Part shown: positions 1 to 8,860 of the stretch, piece by piece
Numbering within the stretch: the stretch's first letter is position 1
How the letters are laid out: each line of letters begins with the position of its first letter
Source: Rosettibacter sp037481715
Lineage (GTDB): Bacteria; Bacteroidota; Ignavibacteria; Ignavibacteriales; Melioribacteraceae
DNA: 64,000 bases
Assembly (NCBI GenBank): GCA_037481715.1
Contig: JBBFLD010000006.1
Span: forward strand, 124,001-188,000
Direction of reading: 5' to 3'
Translations under genes and position numbers: made by a program
The notes under the pieces: model-generated
Told to the model about the DNA's origin: nothing
Database searches by the model: none
The model's input: the letters and a program-made list of their open reading frames with translations, nothing else

Positions 1-2
1 TC

Positions 3-1175
3 GATGCTGCTGCAGAACTTGAAGATGATGACATTAATTATGACAACAAATATTACACATCTTTTTATGTGCCGGATAAAATCAATATTCTAATTCTTAC
101 AGATAATAATTCCGACAGCAGATTTATCAAACTTGCTCTTTTAAATCAAAATGGAAATTCTTTACAAATAACAGAAAAAGATTTGTCTCTTATTTCTTCA
201 ATCAGGCTTGAAGATTTTGATGCTGTTTTTGTGATTGGCTCAGATAAAATTAATGACATAAAAAAATTAAAAAATTATATCGAAAGCGGCGGAAGTGCGG
301 TTTTAATGCCGGGTTCTTCAAGTTCAATTAGTTCTTTCCAGAACTTAACAAAAAATCTTGAAATCGGTATTGCAGCTTCATTCAAAGGAAGAATTAATTG
401 GCAGGAAATTTCTACACAATTTGAAAAAGTTGATTTGCAGCATCCTTTATTTGAAGACTTGTTCGAAGATAAATCAAAAACAAAAATTGAATCTCCGGAA
501 ATTTATTTTTATGCACAGATTATTCCAGATCTAAAAGGGAAATCAATTATAAGTTTATACGACAATTCTGCTTTTTTAAGTGAATATAAAATTGGTGCTG
601 GCAAAGTTTTGCTTTTCAATACAGCTCCTGTTTTAAGCTGGAGCAATTTTCCTATTAAATCTTTGTTTGCGCCATTAATCAATAAAATTGTTTTTTATCT
701 GTCATCAAAAATTAAGGCTCAGCAATTTTTTTATGCAGGTGATGAATTAGCAGTAAATCTTCAGTACATGAAAAAAAATTTTGTAAAAGTTGTTTTACCT
801 GATAATTCGGAAGAAATAATTAATACAGATACACTCATCAACAAAAATTATCTCAATTATAGAAATACTGATTTAACCGGCACTTACAAATTTTTTTCAG
901 ATGACAAGTTGATTGATTATTTTTCTGTGAATCATAATCCAAAAGAATCTATTTCGGATTATGAAAGTCCTGATAATTTTGAAAGTTATCTCAAAGAAAT
1001 TTCTTTTACTGGAAACTTTATTAATCTGAAGCCGGACGAAGATTACCTAAGAATAATTTATCAATCAAGATTTGGAATTGAACTTTGGAAATATTTTTTA
1101 GTCATGGCATTAATATTATCAATTGTTGAAATGTATTTGTCGAAAAGCTCAAAAAAAGAGATGACAGAAAACTGA
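3..1175 (+). CDS. BatA-type membrane protein, C-terminal part (5' end outside window)
   Basis: The frame is open to the left edge, so this is the last 390 residues of a longer protein. A GTG at 69 could be mistaken for a start, but the frame continues upstream in acidic sequence. The visible part is a large extracytoplasmic domain with an alternating beta/alpha pattern (ILILTDNN, AVFVIGSD, GGSAVLMPGSS), like the Rossmann/amidotransferase-like region of BatA-domain proteins. One C-terminal membrane helix follows (about the last 30 residues, LWKYFLVMALILSIVEMYL), with a short basic tail. The family usually has two N-terminal membrane helices and a vWA-like or CARDB-like part. Family assignment is by architecture only and the function is unknown. 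It ends 53 bp before hflX. Confidence 0.5.
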   Translation, partial: DAAAELEDDDINYDNKYYTSFYVPDKINILILTDNNSDSRFIKLALLNQNGNSLQITEKDLSLISSIRLEDFDAVFVIGSDKINDIKKLKNYIESGGSAVLMPGSSSSISSFQNLTKNLEIGIAASFKGRINWQEISTQFEKVDLQHPLFEDLFEDKSKTKIESPEIYFYAQIIPDLKGKSIISLYDNSAFLSEYKIGAGKVLLFNTAPVLSWSNFPIKSLFAPLINKIVFYLSSKIKAQQFFYAGDELAVNLQYMKKNFVKVVLPDNSEEIINTDTLINKNYLNYRNTDLTGTYKFFSDDKLIDYFSVNHNPKESISDYESPDNFESYLKEISFTGNFINLKPDEDYLRIIYQSRFGIELWKYFLVMALILSIVEMYLSKSSKKEMTEN

Positions 1176-1228
1176 ATTGATTTAGATAGTAAATGATTTA
1201 TAATTTAATACTGTAAAAAATAAAAAAG

Positions 1229-2494
1229 ATGATAGAAGTTAAGAGAAAAGAAAGAGAAAGAGCAATTTTAATTGCATTATCAACAGGAGAGTATTCAGAA
1301 GAACAAGTTGAAGAACATCTTGATGAATTAGAATTGCTTGCTGATACAGCAGGAGCAGACACGGTATTCAAAATTATGCAGGAAAGGCCAAAACCCGACC
1401 CTGCATTTTTTATTGGAAGAGGAAAAGCAGAAGAGATAGCTCAATTAATTGAACCAAATGATATTCATTTAATCATTTTTGATGATGATTTAACTCCATC
1501 GCAGGTACGAAATTTAGAAAAATTATTCAGCAGAAAAATTCTCGACAGAAGCGGATTAATTCTTGATATTTTTGCTTCGCACGCAAAAACTAAAGAAGCC
1601 AAAACTCAAGTTGAACTTGCTCAGCTGCAGTATATGCTTCCCCGATTAACACGGGCTTGGACACACCTTTCAAAGCAGTATGGCGGTATTGGAACAAAAG
1701 GTCCTGGTGAAACACAAATTGAAACAGACAGAAGATTAATTAGAACAAGAATAAGCAAACTGAAAGAATACCTTGAAAAAATAGAATCACAGCAAGAAAT
1801 AAAAAGTGCTTCTCACAAAAAATTTATTACAGCTGCAATAGTTGGATATACAAATGCAGGAAAATCTACACTTCTAAACAGACTAACACATGCTAATGTA
1901 CTTGCAGAAAATAAATTATTTGCTACTCTTGATTCAACGACTCGCGCATGCATTCTTGATAGAAACAAAAAAATTCTTTTGAGCGATACTGTAGGATTTA
2001 TTCGAAAACTTCCTCATCATCTTATTGCTTCTTTCAAAAGCACATTGAATGTTGTAAAAGATGCAGATATTATTCTTCATGTAATTGATATTACAAATCA
2101 ATATTTTGAAGAACATATAAAAGTTGTGGAAAATACTTTAGAGCAATTAAACTGCAGCAAAAAAATTCAAATAAAAATTTTCAATAAAATTGATAAACTT
2201 GGCAAAAAAGAACTGCTTGATTCAGTCAATTACAGATATCCAAATAGTTTATTCATTTCTGCAGAAAGAGGCATTGGAATAAACAATCTCAAAGAAATAC
2301 TGCTTAATTATTATGAAAAGAATTTTGAAGAGTATCAGCTAAAATTAAAACATCATCAATCGAAAAAAATTTCGCTTATTTATGAACTTGCAGAGGTTCT
2401 TGATACAATTTATAAAGATGATTATGTGCTGCTTAAATACCGCGCAAGCAAACCAATTCAAAGCAGAATATTAAAATTGGTTCATCAAAATTAA
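1229..2494 (+). CDS. hflX: GTPase HflX
   Basis: This 421-residue protein is a ribosome-associated GTPase that splits stalled or stress-inactivated 70S ribosomes. The HflX N-terminal domain (about 1-115, with FFIGRGKAEEI at 60-70) is followed by the glycine-rich linker QYGGIGTKGPGETQIETDRR (about 150-169), which is diagnostic of the family. The G domain has G1 GYTNAGKS (206-213), G3 DTVG (253-256) and G4 NKID (319-322). The length is normal for HflX. The ATG has only an A-rich leader upstream and no clear Shine-Dalgarno. The gene is cytosolic and stands alone between a membrane protein and hutH. Confidence 0.95.
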   Translation: MIEVKRKERERAILIALSTGEYSEEQVEEHLDELELLADTAGADTVFKIMQERPKPDPAFFIGRGKAEEIAQLIEPNDIHLIIFDDDLTPSQVRNLEKLFSRKILDRSGLILDIFASHAKTKEAKTQVELAQLQYMLPRLTRAWTHLSKQYGGIGTKGPGETQIETDRRLIRTRISKLKEYLEKIESQQEIKSASHKKFITAAIVGYTNAGKSTLLNRLTHANVLAENKLFATLDSTTRACILDRNKKILLSDTVGFIRKLPHHLIASFKSTLNVVKDADIILHVIDITNQYFEEHIKVVENTLEQLNCSKKIQIKIFNKIDKLGKKELLDSVNYRYPNSLFISAERGIGINNLKEILLNYYEKNFEEYQLKLKHHQSKKISLIYELAEVLDTIYKDDYVLLKYRASKPIQSRILKLVHQN

Positions 2495-2637
2495 TTGATT
2501 ATTTTATTGCGAATTAAAAATAACTTTTGATTTTATGCATCAATTTTCTGAAGCAGATTATTCATTAATAAATTTCATTTATACCCTTCAAAAAAATCAC
2601 ACACCAAAACAAAAAAATTCACAGCAAGAGAATCATT

Positions 2638-4197
2638 ATGAATTTAATAATTGATGGAAATTCATTAACACTTAAGGGCATAGAAAATTTTTTATTAAAC
2701 AACACTAAAGTAATATTATCAAAAAAAGCAAAAGAGAGAGTTTCAAAAGTCAGCTTACTTATTGACAAATGGGTAAATGAAGGAAAAGTAATTTATGGAG
2801 TTACAACAGGCTTTGGTGATTTTTCAAATGTACGAATTAATAAAAATGGCATCGAGAAACTACAGGAAAATTTAATAATAAGTCACACAGCGGGAGTTGG
2901 AGAATACCTGCCGCCTCACATTATAAAATTAATGATGTTATTAAGAGCCAATGCACTTGCAGGTGGTTATTCTGGAATTAAACTTAACTCACTTCAACTT
3001 TTAATTGACATGATTAATAACAATATTCTGCCTTTAATTCCTTCGCAGGGTTCGGTTGGTTCAAGCGGAGATTTAGCACCACTTGCCCACTTAGTTTTAG
3101 CAATGATTGGAAAAGGAAAAGTTCAAGTTATTAAAAACATATTTGATGAAACATCAATAAAAAAAGCAAAAGTAATTACATCAAGCTCAGCATTAAAAAA
3201 ATTTGGTTTGAAACCAATTCGTTTAACTGCAAAAGAAGGCTTGGCACTAATTAACGGAACACAAATGATGGCAGCATTTGGTTCATATATTTGTGTTGAA
3301 GCTATGAAATTAATTAAACTGGCAGATATTGCAGCGGCATTATCACACGAAGCTTTGCGTGCAACAGATGATGCTTTCGACTTAAGAATTCATAAACTAA
3401 GACCATACAAAGGTCAATTGATTGTTGCAGAAAATTTATTAAGGTTATTAAAAAATAGTGAAATTCGAAAATCGCATAAAGAAAATGACCCAAGAGTTCA
3501 GGATGCTTATTCATTAAGATGCATTCCACAAATTCATGGTGCAGTAAGAGATGCAGTTGATTATGTCTGCTCTCAAATTGAAATTGAACTTAATTCAGTT
3601 ACAGATAATCCAATAATATTTTATAAAGAAAAAGATTATATCAGCGGAGGAAATTTTCATGGAGAACCTCTGGCACTTCCACTTGATTTCATGGCAATTG
3701 CTTTATCTGAACTTGCAAATATTTCTGAAAGAAGAATTGACAGATTATTAAATGGTTCATCAGAAAAGCTACCAAAATTTTTAGCAAAGAATGGCGGATT
3801 GAACTCAGGATACATGATGCTTCAATACACTGCTGCATCTCTTGTATCAGAAAACAAAGTCCTTTCACATCCTGCAAGTGTCGATTCAATTCCTACTTCT
3901 GCAAATAAGGAAGATATAAATTCAATGGGTTCAATTGCCGCAAGGAAATGTTATCAAGTATTAAAAAACACTCAAACTGTCATAGCACTTGAATTATTAA
4001 CGGCTTCGCAGGCATTGGAATTTTTAAAACCTCTTAAATGCGGCGAAGGAACAAACATAGCTTATCAAACAATTCGAAAATTTATTTCTCCATTAGAAAA
4101 TGATAGAATTATAAAAAAAGATATTGATAACATAATTGAACTTGTGAAAAGAAATATAATTTTATCAGAAGTTGAAAAAGTTGTCAATATAAAATGA
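2638..4197 (+). CDS. hutH: Histidine ammonia-lyase (MIO enzyme)
   Basis: This 519-residue aromatic amino acid lyase would deaminate L-histidine to urocanate. Family landmarks are Tyr53 in YGVTTGFG, Ser82-His83 in the substrate-selectivity pair (SH is the histidine-type pattern, unlike the HL of tyrosine and FL of phenylalanine lyases), the MIO region GSVGSSGDLAPLAHL (138-152), and QDAYSLRC. The MIO triad reads Ser142-Ser143-Gly144 rather than the usual Ala-Ser-Gly. The central Ser and Gly that form the cyclised cofactor are intact. No hutU, hutI or hutG lies nearby, so a complete histidine-use pathway is not shown here. Histidine specificity is inferred from His83; another aromatic substrate remains possible. 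Confidence 0.87.
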   Translation: MNLIIDGNSLTLKGIENFLLNNTKVILSKKAKERVSKVSLLIDKWVNEGKVIYGVTTGFGDFSNVRINKNGIEKLQENLIISHTAGVGEYLPPHIIKLMMLLRANALAGGYSGIKLNSLQLLIDMINNNILPLIPSQGSVGSSGDLAPLAHLVLAMIGKGKVQVIKNIFDETSIKKAKVITSSSALKKFGLKPIRLTAKEGLALINGTQMMAAFGSYICVEAMKLIKLADIAAALSHEALRATDDAFDLRIHKLRPYKGQLIVAENLLRLLKNSEIRKSHKENDPRVQDAYSLRCIPQIHGAVRDAVDYVCSQIEIELNSVTDNPIIFYKEKDYISGGNFHGEPLALPLDFMAIALSELANISERRIDRLLNGSSEKLPKFLAKNGGLNSGYMMLQYTAASLVSENKVLSHPASVDSIPTSANKEDINSMGSIAARKCYQVLKNTQTVIALELLTASQALEFLKPLKCGEGTNIAYQTIRKFISPLENDRIIKKDIDNIIELVKRNIILSEVEKVVNIK

Positions 4198-4346
4198 TTT
4201 TGTAACTCATCACTATATAAAAACTTGTCAAGCTAAAATTATTCACAATGCAAAATACTATTGTATTTTTGATCATGATAAAAATGGAATTAATATGAGT
4301 TTATAATTACCCTCTTTGATTAGCTAATAAGCTCAAAAAAATTAAA

Positions 4347-4373
4347 AGCCGCAAAGATTAACTCCCTGCGGCT
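4347..4373 (-). terminator. Rho-independent terminator of the DUF1015-serC operon
   Basis: On the minus strand a 7-bp stem (AGCCGCA paired with TGCGGCT, 13-nt loop) begins 11 nt after the serC stop codon. It is followed by TTTAATTTTTTT. The GC-rich stem and T-run stand out from the AT-rich surroundings. Confidence 0.75.
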
Positions 4374-4383
4374 CATAATTATT

Positions 4384-5472
4384 CTAATTATTCTTTCTAA
4401 ATTCTTCCATGAATGTAACTAAGGTTTCAACGCCTTTCTTCGGAAAAGCATTATAAATTGATGCTCTTATTCCTCCGACACTTCTGTGCCCCTTCAAACC
4501 ATCTAAATCTCTTTTCTTTGCTTCTTCAATAAATTTCTTTTCTAATTCTTCATTTGGCAATCTAAATGTTACATTCATTAATGAACGATCTTCTGGCACT
4601 TTAACTGTGCCTTGGTAAAATCCATCACTTGAATCTATAGCATCATAAAGAATTTTTGCTTTCTCTACATTTCGTTTATACATTTCATCCAAACCTCCCA
4701 TATTTAATAACCACTTAAAGACTAATCCTGCAATATAAATTCCGAATGTAGCAGGTGTATTGTACAATGAATTATTTTCTGCATGGACTTTGTAATTCAA
4801 ATAAGTATGAAGACTATCTGATGACCTTTCAAGTAAATCTTTTCTAATGATAACAAGAGTAACTCCAGCAGGACCAATATTCTTTTGGGCTCCTGCATAG
4901 ATTAAACCATATTTATTCACATCAATTTTTTTATGAAGAATATCAGAGGATGCATCACATACTAATGGAACATTTCCAACTTCTGGTTCAGTTTTCCATT
5001 GTGTTCCATAAATTGTATTGTTTGATGTAAAATGAACATAAGAAGCATCAGGGTCAAGTTTTAATTCAGATTGTTTTGGCAGACGAGTAAAATTTTCTTC
5101 TTCGGTTGATGCAGCAACATTAACAGTTCCAACTCTTTTAGCTTCTTTCAATGCCTTCTTTGCCCATGAACCTGTGATGATATAATCTGCTTTATTCTTT
5201 GGCGGCATTAAATTTAATGGCACCATTGAGAATTGCAGTGTTGCTCCTCCTTGAAGAAATAGAACTGCGTAGTTGTCATTAATATCAAGAAGTTTTCTTA
5301 AATCAGCTTCTGCTTCTTTAATTATCTGGTCAAATATTTTCCCGCGATGACTCATTTCCATTACACTCATTCCACAGCCTTTATAAGAAAATAAATCTTT
5401 CTGTGCCTCAAGCAATACTTCTTCTGGCAGAACTGCGGGACCTGCACTAAAATTATAAATTCGCTTTTCCAT
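4384..5472 (-). CDS. serC: Phosphoserine aminotransferase
   Basis: This 362-residue class V aminotransferase converts 3-phosphohydroxypyruvate and glutamate to phosphoserine and 2-oxoglutarate. It starts with the family signature NFSAGPAVLPEEVL and contains GGATLQF (75-81), Asp173 for the PLP ring nitrogen, and the PLP lysine K197 in AGAQKNIGPAG. The C-terminal GLKGHRSVGGIRASIYNA carries the substrate-binding RSVGGIRAS signature. AAGGAATG precedes the ATG at a suitable distance. It lies 42 bp downstream of the DUF1015 gene on the same strand, and the pair ends at the terminator at 4347-4373. serA and serB are not in the window. Confidence 0.96.
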   Translation of the reverse strand: MEKRIYNFSAGPAVLPEEVLLEAQKDLFSYKGCGMSVMEMSHRGKIFDQIIKEAEADLRKLLDINDNYAVLFLQGGATLQFSMVPLNLMPPKNKADYIITGSWAKKALKEAKRVGTVNVAASTEEENFTRLPKQSELKLDPDASYVHFTSNNTIYGTQWKTEPEVGNVPLVCDASSDILHKKIDVNKYGLIYAGAQKNIGPAGVTLVIIRKDLLERSSDSLHTYLNYKVHAENNSLYNTPATFGIYIAGLVFKWLLNMGGLDEMYKRNVEKAKILYDAIDSSDGFYQGTVKVPEDRSLMNVTFRLPNEELEKKFIEEAKKRDLDGLKGHRSVGGIRASIYNAFPKKGVETLVTFMEEFRKNN

Positions 5473-5514
5473 AATACATTCCTTTTTTAGTTATGAATTA
5501 ATTTATATGCAATT

Positions 5515-6747
5515 TCAAATCAGATGAACCAATAAACCATCTCTTAATTTTGGTTCAAACCATGTTGATTTTGGAGGCATGATTTCTCCAGCATCAGAAA
5601 TATTCATTAAATCATCTAAAGTTACAGGATACATTGAAAATGCAACTTCAGCTTTGCCACTGTCGACAAGTCGTTCTAATTCTTCTGTGCCTCTTATTCC
5701 TCCAATAAAATCTATATTAGTATCTGTGCGTGGATCTTCAATACCAAGCACAGGATGCAAAAGATAATTTTGCAAAATGCTTACATCAAGATTATCTGAA
5801 ACTGTTTTGCCTGCTTTTACATTGTTATTTGGCTTTAATAAATACCAGTTTTTGTCTAAATACATGCAAAAAATTTTTGGCTTTTGTGGAATAGGTGAAT
5901 CAGCTTTTTCTATAAAGAAATTTTCTTCTACCCGTTTTAGAAATTCTTCTTTCTTCATATTTAATTTATGAATAATTCTGTTATACGGTAATATCTTAAG
6001 CTGATTTGAAGGAAAGAGAACTGCAAGGAAGTAATTATATTCTTCGTCTCCTTTATGATTAGGATTTTGTTCCTTTTTAATTTTTTGAACTCTGCTTGCA
6101 CTTGCAGCACGATGATGACCATCAGCAATGTAGAGGCAATCAACTTTTGCAATGGCATTAATTATGTCACTTAAATGTTCATCGGGAAGAATCCATATTG
6201 TATGTTTAATTCCGTCTACTGCAGTAAAATCATAAATCGGATTTAATTTTGTCATCACATTATTAACTATTTTATCAACTGATTCAACAGCTCGATAAGT
6301 TAAAAAAACAGGTCCTGTTTGTGCTTCTGTAATTAAAATATGATTTGTTCTATCATCTTCTTTTACCTTGCGAGTCTTTTCATGTTTTTTGATTATATCT
6401 TTATCATATTCATCTACTGAAAAAGTTGCGGCAAGTCCAACCTGTGAATGATTCCCCATAACAAGTTTATATATGTAAATATGTGGATTATCATCAATTA
6501 ACAATGGTGCTTCTGATTTCAGTCTTTCAAGATTGTCTTTTGCTTTTTGATATACTTCATTTGAATAAACATCTTCTACATCAGGCATCTCGATTTCTGA
6601 GCGTGTAACCCTTAGAAAACTTAATGGATTTCCTTTGGCAAGTTCAGCAGCTTCTTCTCTGCTTACAACATCATAAGGCACACTTGCCACAAGATGAGCA
6701 ACTTTTTCATTTGGTCTTAATGCTCTAAACGGACGAATGACTGCCAT
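5515..6747 (-). CDS. DUF1015 family protein, serC partner
   Basis: This 410-residue cytosolic protein belongs to the DUF1015 family. The start is set at the ATG giving MAVIRPFRALRP, which has TTGGAGTATTT just upstream. An in-frame ATG 33 nt earlier (6780) lacks a ribosome site and adds non-family sequence. Conserved blocks are KHEKTRKVKEDDRTNHI (121-137), EAQTGPVFL (141-149) and CLYIADGHHRAASA (204-217). The DGHHR block resembles the ParB/Srx-fold signature. Family knowledge: DUF1015 has no settled biochemical role. Inference: co-transcription with serC points to serine or phosphoserine metabolism, for example a missing phosphatase or kinase step. Confidence 0.85.
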   Translation of the reverse strand: MAVIRPFRALRPNEKVAHLVASVPYDVVSREEAAELAKGNPLSFLRVTRSEIEMPDVEDVYSNEVYQKAKDNLERLKSEAPLLIDDNPHIYIYKLVMGNHSQVGLAATFSVDEYDKDIIKKHEKTRKVKEDDRTNHILITEAQTGPVFLTYRAVESVDKIVNNVMTKLNPIYDFTAVDGIKHTIWILPDEHLSDIINAIAKVDCLYIADGHHRAASASRVQKIKKEQNPNHKGDEEYNYFLAVLFPSNQLKILPYNRIIHKLNMKKEEFLKRVEENFFIEKADSPIPQKPKIFCMYLDKNWYLLKPNNNVKAGKTVSDNLDVSILQNYLLHPVLGIEDPRTDTNIDFIGGIRGTEELERLVDSGKAEVAFSMYPVTLDDLMNISDAGEIMPPKSTWFEPKLRDGLLVHLI

Positions 6748-6902
6748 AAATACTCCAATAATGAAAAATTTATAATGCAAAATAGCATATAAAGGTATTA
6801 TTGTAAAATAGAAATGAGATTTTATAAAACTTTTATGAATAAGTATAAATAATTATAAATAATTATGCATTTGAGAATTTTTAATCCCCGTTGCGATATT
6901 TA

Positions 6903-7361
6903 TCATTCCAATTTATCTTCTGCAACAGCCTTGCCAAGTTTTTTAAGAAGCTCTCCCAAAGTTTTCTGTTCTTCTGCTGTTAAAACTGACATAAGACGGG
7001 CAATATATTCAGCATGAGAATAAAAAATTCTATTAAACATTTCTTGTCCTTCTTTTGTTAATCTAACAAGAATTGCTCTTCTATCTTCTTTGCTGTGAAC
7101 TCTTTCAATTAAACCCAATTTTTCTACGTTATCAAGAACGAGCGTCATATTACCGCCGGTAACAAGCATCTTCTTGCAAATCTCTCCTACTTTAAGCGGT
7201 CCTAAATGACCAAGTATTTCAATAACAGCAAACTGAGGTTGAGTTAAACCATAGTTGCGTATATTTTCTGTTGTTCTCTTATTAAAAGAAGAAAATGCTC
7301 TTGCCAGTTTAACCCAGGTATCTAAAGCCAGGTCAATTTTTTTTCCATATCTTTTCTTCAT
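6903..7361 (-). CDS. MarR-family transcriptional regulator
   Basis: This 152-residue winged-helix regulator has the usual MarR order. N-terminal dimerisation helices are followed by GLTQPQFAVIEILGHLGPL, the recognition region VGEICKKMLVTGGNMTLVLDNVEKLGLIER, the wing EDRRAILVRLTKEG and a C-terminal dimerisation helix. It is transcribed away from the DUF2203 gene across 209 bp. That gap holds two perfect palindromes close to its own start, so autoregulation is likely. No cysteine appears in the protein, so thiol-based redox sensing of the OhrR type is not supported. The ligand is unknown. Confidence 0.9.
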   Translation of the reverse strand: MKKRYGKKIDLALDTWVKLARAFSSFNKRTTENIRNYGLTQPQFAVIEILGHLGPLKVGEICKKMLVTGGNMTLVLDNVEKLGLIERVHSKEDRRAILVRLTKEGQEMFNRIFYSHAEYIARLMSVLTAEEQKTLGELLKKLGKAVAEDKLE

Positions 7362-7381
7362 TTTATTTTACTCTAATTAAA

Positions 7382-7401
7382 ATATTACTAACCCGTAATA
7401 T
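7382..7401. promoter_or_regulatory. Candidate MarR operator 1
   Basis: A perfect inverted repeat has ATATTAC and GTAATAT arms with a 6-nt spacer. It is centred about 30 bp upstream of the marR start. On the minus strand its right arm, with one more base, forms TATATTAC, close to the Bacteroidota -7 consensus TAnnTTTG. A bound dimer would therefore block marR transcription. The assignment to this MarR protein is inferred from position. Confidence 0.55.
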
Positions 7402-7412
7402 AACCTATTTGA

Positions 7413-7427
7413 TTTGATTTAATCAAA
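7413..7427. promoter_or_regulatory. Candidate MarR operator 2 / -33 region
   Basis: A perfect 15-nt palindrome has TTTGATT and AATCAAA arms around one central T. Its minus-strand TTG lies 21 nt upstream of TATATTAC, a spacing compatible with a Bacteroidota -33/-7 promoter for marR. It resembles an FNR box (TTGAT-N4-ATCAA) but the spacer is 3 nt, not 4. Confidence 0.45.
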
Positions 7428-7536
7428 AAATTAATCCTGTTAATTGAACGATTTACAAAAGAAATTTTGTTTAAATGTTAAATCTCATACAAAATCTATT
7501 GCAGCTAAAAAATATTTTTGAGATTAACATTTTTTA

Positions 7537-7551
7537 GTTATAAATTATAAC
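7537..7551. promoter_or_regulatory. Palindrome upstream of the DUF2203 gene
   Basis: A perfect palindrome has GTTATAA and TTATAAC arms around one central A. It ends 19 nt before the TTG start of the DUF2203 gene, where a repressor would cover the transcript start. It differs in sequence from the two palindromes nearer marR, so a shared regulator is not shown. Confidence 0.35.
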
Positions 7552-7570
7552 CAAAGAAAAGGGGAAAATA

Positions 7571-7948
7571 TTGGAAACTCAGGTTAAATACTTTACACCG
7601 CAAGAAGCAAGGAAGTCACTTCCATTAGTAAAGAGAATTGTAAGAGACATTTTAAATACAGCATACGAAATTCGTATGATTACAGAATTCAATGGCGGTA
7701 AATTCGAAGGGAATAGTCAAATCTATCTTCTTAAAGAACAGATTAATAATTACATAAAAGAATTAGAAGAAATTGGCTGCTCATTTAAAGACTGGAATTT
7801 TGAAGTTGGACTTGTAGATTTTCCTTCCATAATCAATGGCGAGGAAGTTTTTCTCTGCTGGCGAAGTGACGAAGATGATATTAAATTCTATCACGGCTTA
7901 ACAGAAGGTTACATTGGAAGAAAACCAATACCTGAAGAATATTTATAA
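7571..7948 (+). CDS. DUF2203 family protein
   Basis: This small 125-residue soluble protein matches the DUF2203 pattern. It opens with YFTPQEARKSLPLVKRIVRD, has a helical middle with an acidic stretch, and ends with LVDFPSIINGEEVFLCWRSDE followed by IKFYHGLTEGYIGRKPI. The start is a TTG preceded by AAAGGGG at 6-7 nt, and no upstream ATG in frame fits better. It is divergent from marR and may share its control region. The family function is unknown. Its HGLTEGYIGRKPI end is the most conserved part. Confidence 0.85.
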   Translation: METQVKYFTPQEARKSLPLVKRIVRDILNTAYEIRMITEFNGGKFEGNSQIYLLKEQINNYIKELEEIGCSFKDWNFEVGLVDFPSIINGEEVFLCWRSDEDDIKFYHGLTEGYIGRKPIPEEYL

Positions 7949-8048
7949 ATTTTACAACGATTATTATTTCATCTCAATTTAATTATTACTCCTGTTTACC
8001 TATCATATAATTTTATCAATGCAATAAATATTTTTTTCTTCACTCAAT

Positions 8049-8480
8049 TTAAGATTTAGTTTCTTCGATTCTATATGAATGAGTTATTTCAACAGCTTTC
8101 TGGAGCATAGCTGTTACGCTGCAATAGGTTTTTTGAGATAATTCAATTGCCCGTTCAACTGCTTCTACTGGAATATTTTTTCCATAAAAAACATATTCAA
8201 GATGAATTTTTGTGAATACCTGCGGATGAGTTTCCTGAACTTCGGCAGAGATATTCATCTCGAATCCATCCAATTTTACTTTCTTTTTTTGTAAAATTAC
8301 AGCAACATCACTGCCTGTACAGCCGCCTAATGCAATTAACAAAAGTTCTTTTGGTCTTATGCCGGCATCACTTCCACCAAATTGTTCTGGACCATCCATA
8401 ACAACCCAATGATTAGAATCTGTTTTACCAATAAATGTAACACCCTGTATGTGTTTGACTATTGCTTTTTTTGTTGCCAT
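8049..8480 (-). CDS. OsmC family peroxiredoxin-like protein
   Basis: This 143-residue protein has the two OsmC cysteines, Cys54 in LGGCTGSDVA and Cys120 in KTYCSVTAML. They form the redox pair that reduces organic hydroperoxides in OsmC/Ohr enzymes. The DGPEQFGGSDAGIRPKELLL block at 29-48 is the usual family N-terminal strand-turn. AGGAG lies just upstream of the ATG. It follows the DUF2905 gene on the same strand after about 105 bp. It belongs to the general OsmC (YhfA-like) group rather than Ohr, judging by length and the N-terminal motif. The exact substrate is unknown. Confidence 0.9.
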   Translation of the reverse strand: MATKKAIVKHIQGVTFIGKTDSNHWVVMDGPEQFGGSDAGIRPKELLLIALGGCTGSDVAVILQKKKVKLDGFEMNISAEVQETHPQVFTKIHLEYVFYGKNIPVEAVERAIELSQKTYCSVTAMLQKAVEITHSYRIEETKS

Positions 8481-8585
8481 AACTTCTCCTAAATAAAAAT
8501 TTTTATATGCATGAGATGTAATTATATTAAAAGAGATTCAACAATAAATTAAAAAGGGAGGAGCAAGAGAACATTAACATTTCAT

Positions 8586-8813
8586 TTACTTTCTTAAAAG
8601 ATATAAAATAAGTGAAATAATTATGCTTAGAATTATTGAGCTGACAATCGGGAAATAAAAAGTAAAATTTTTCCCTTTGATTAAAATATCTCCAGGCATT
8701 TTACCAATAAATGGAATTTTATCCCAAAGTGTGATTAATAATCCAATTAGTACAATAACTGCTCCGCCAAGAATCAAAAATTTTCCGAGTGTTTGAAATT
8801 CATTCATAAGCAT
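8586..8813 (-). CDS. DUF2905 small membrane protein
   Basis: This 75-residue inner-membrane protein has two hydrophobic helices, LGKFLILGGAVIVLIGLLITLW and FYFPIVSSIILSIIISLILYLL. They flank the conserved basic loop IPFIGKMPGDILIKGKNF, which defines DUF2905. A second ATG two codons in (8807) could equally be the start, as neither has a strong ribosome site. It lies 47 bp downstream of the giant aminotransferase-PEPC-like gene on the same strand and may be co-transcribed. The function of the family is unknown. Confidence 0.85.
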   Translation of the reverse strand: MLMNEFQTLGKFLILGGAVIVLIGLLITLWDKIPFIGKMPGDILIKGKNFTFYFPIVSSIILSIIISLILYLLRK

Positions 8814-8860
8814 ATCTAATTTTTGTTGACAAAATTAACACTAAAAATAAAATGAATCTA

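Noticed and set aside
6748..6780. Longer start for the DUF1015 gene
   Set aside because: The extra 11 residues are not in the family and there is no ribosome site. TTGGAG precedes the ATG at 6747.
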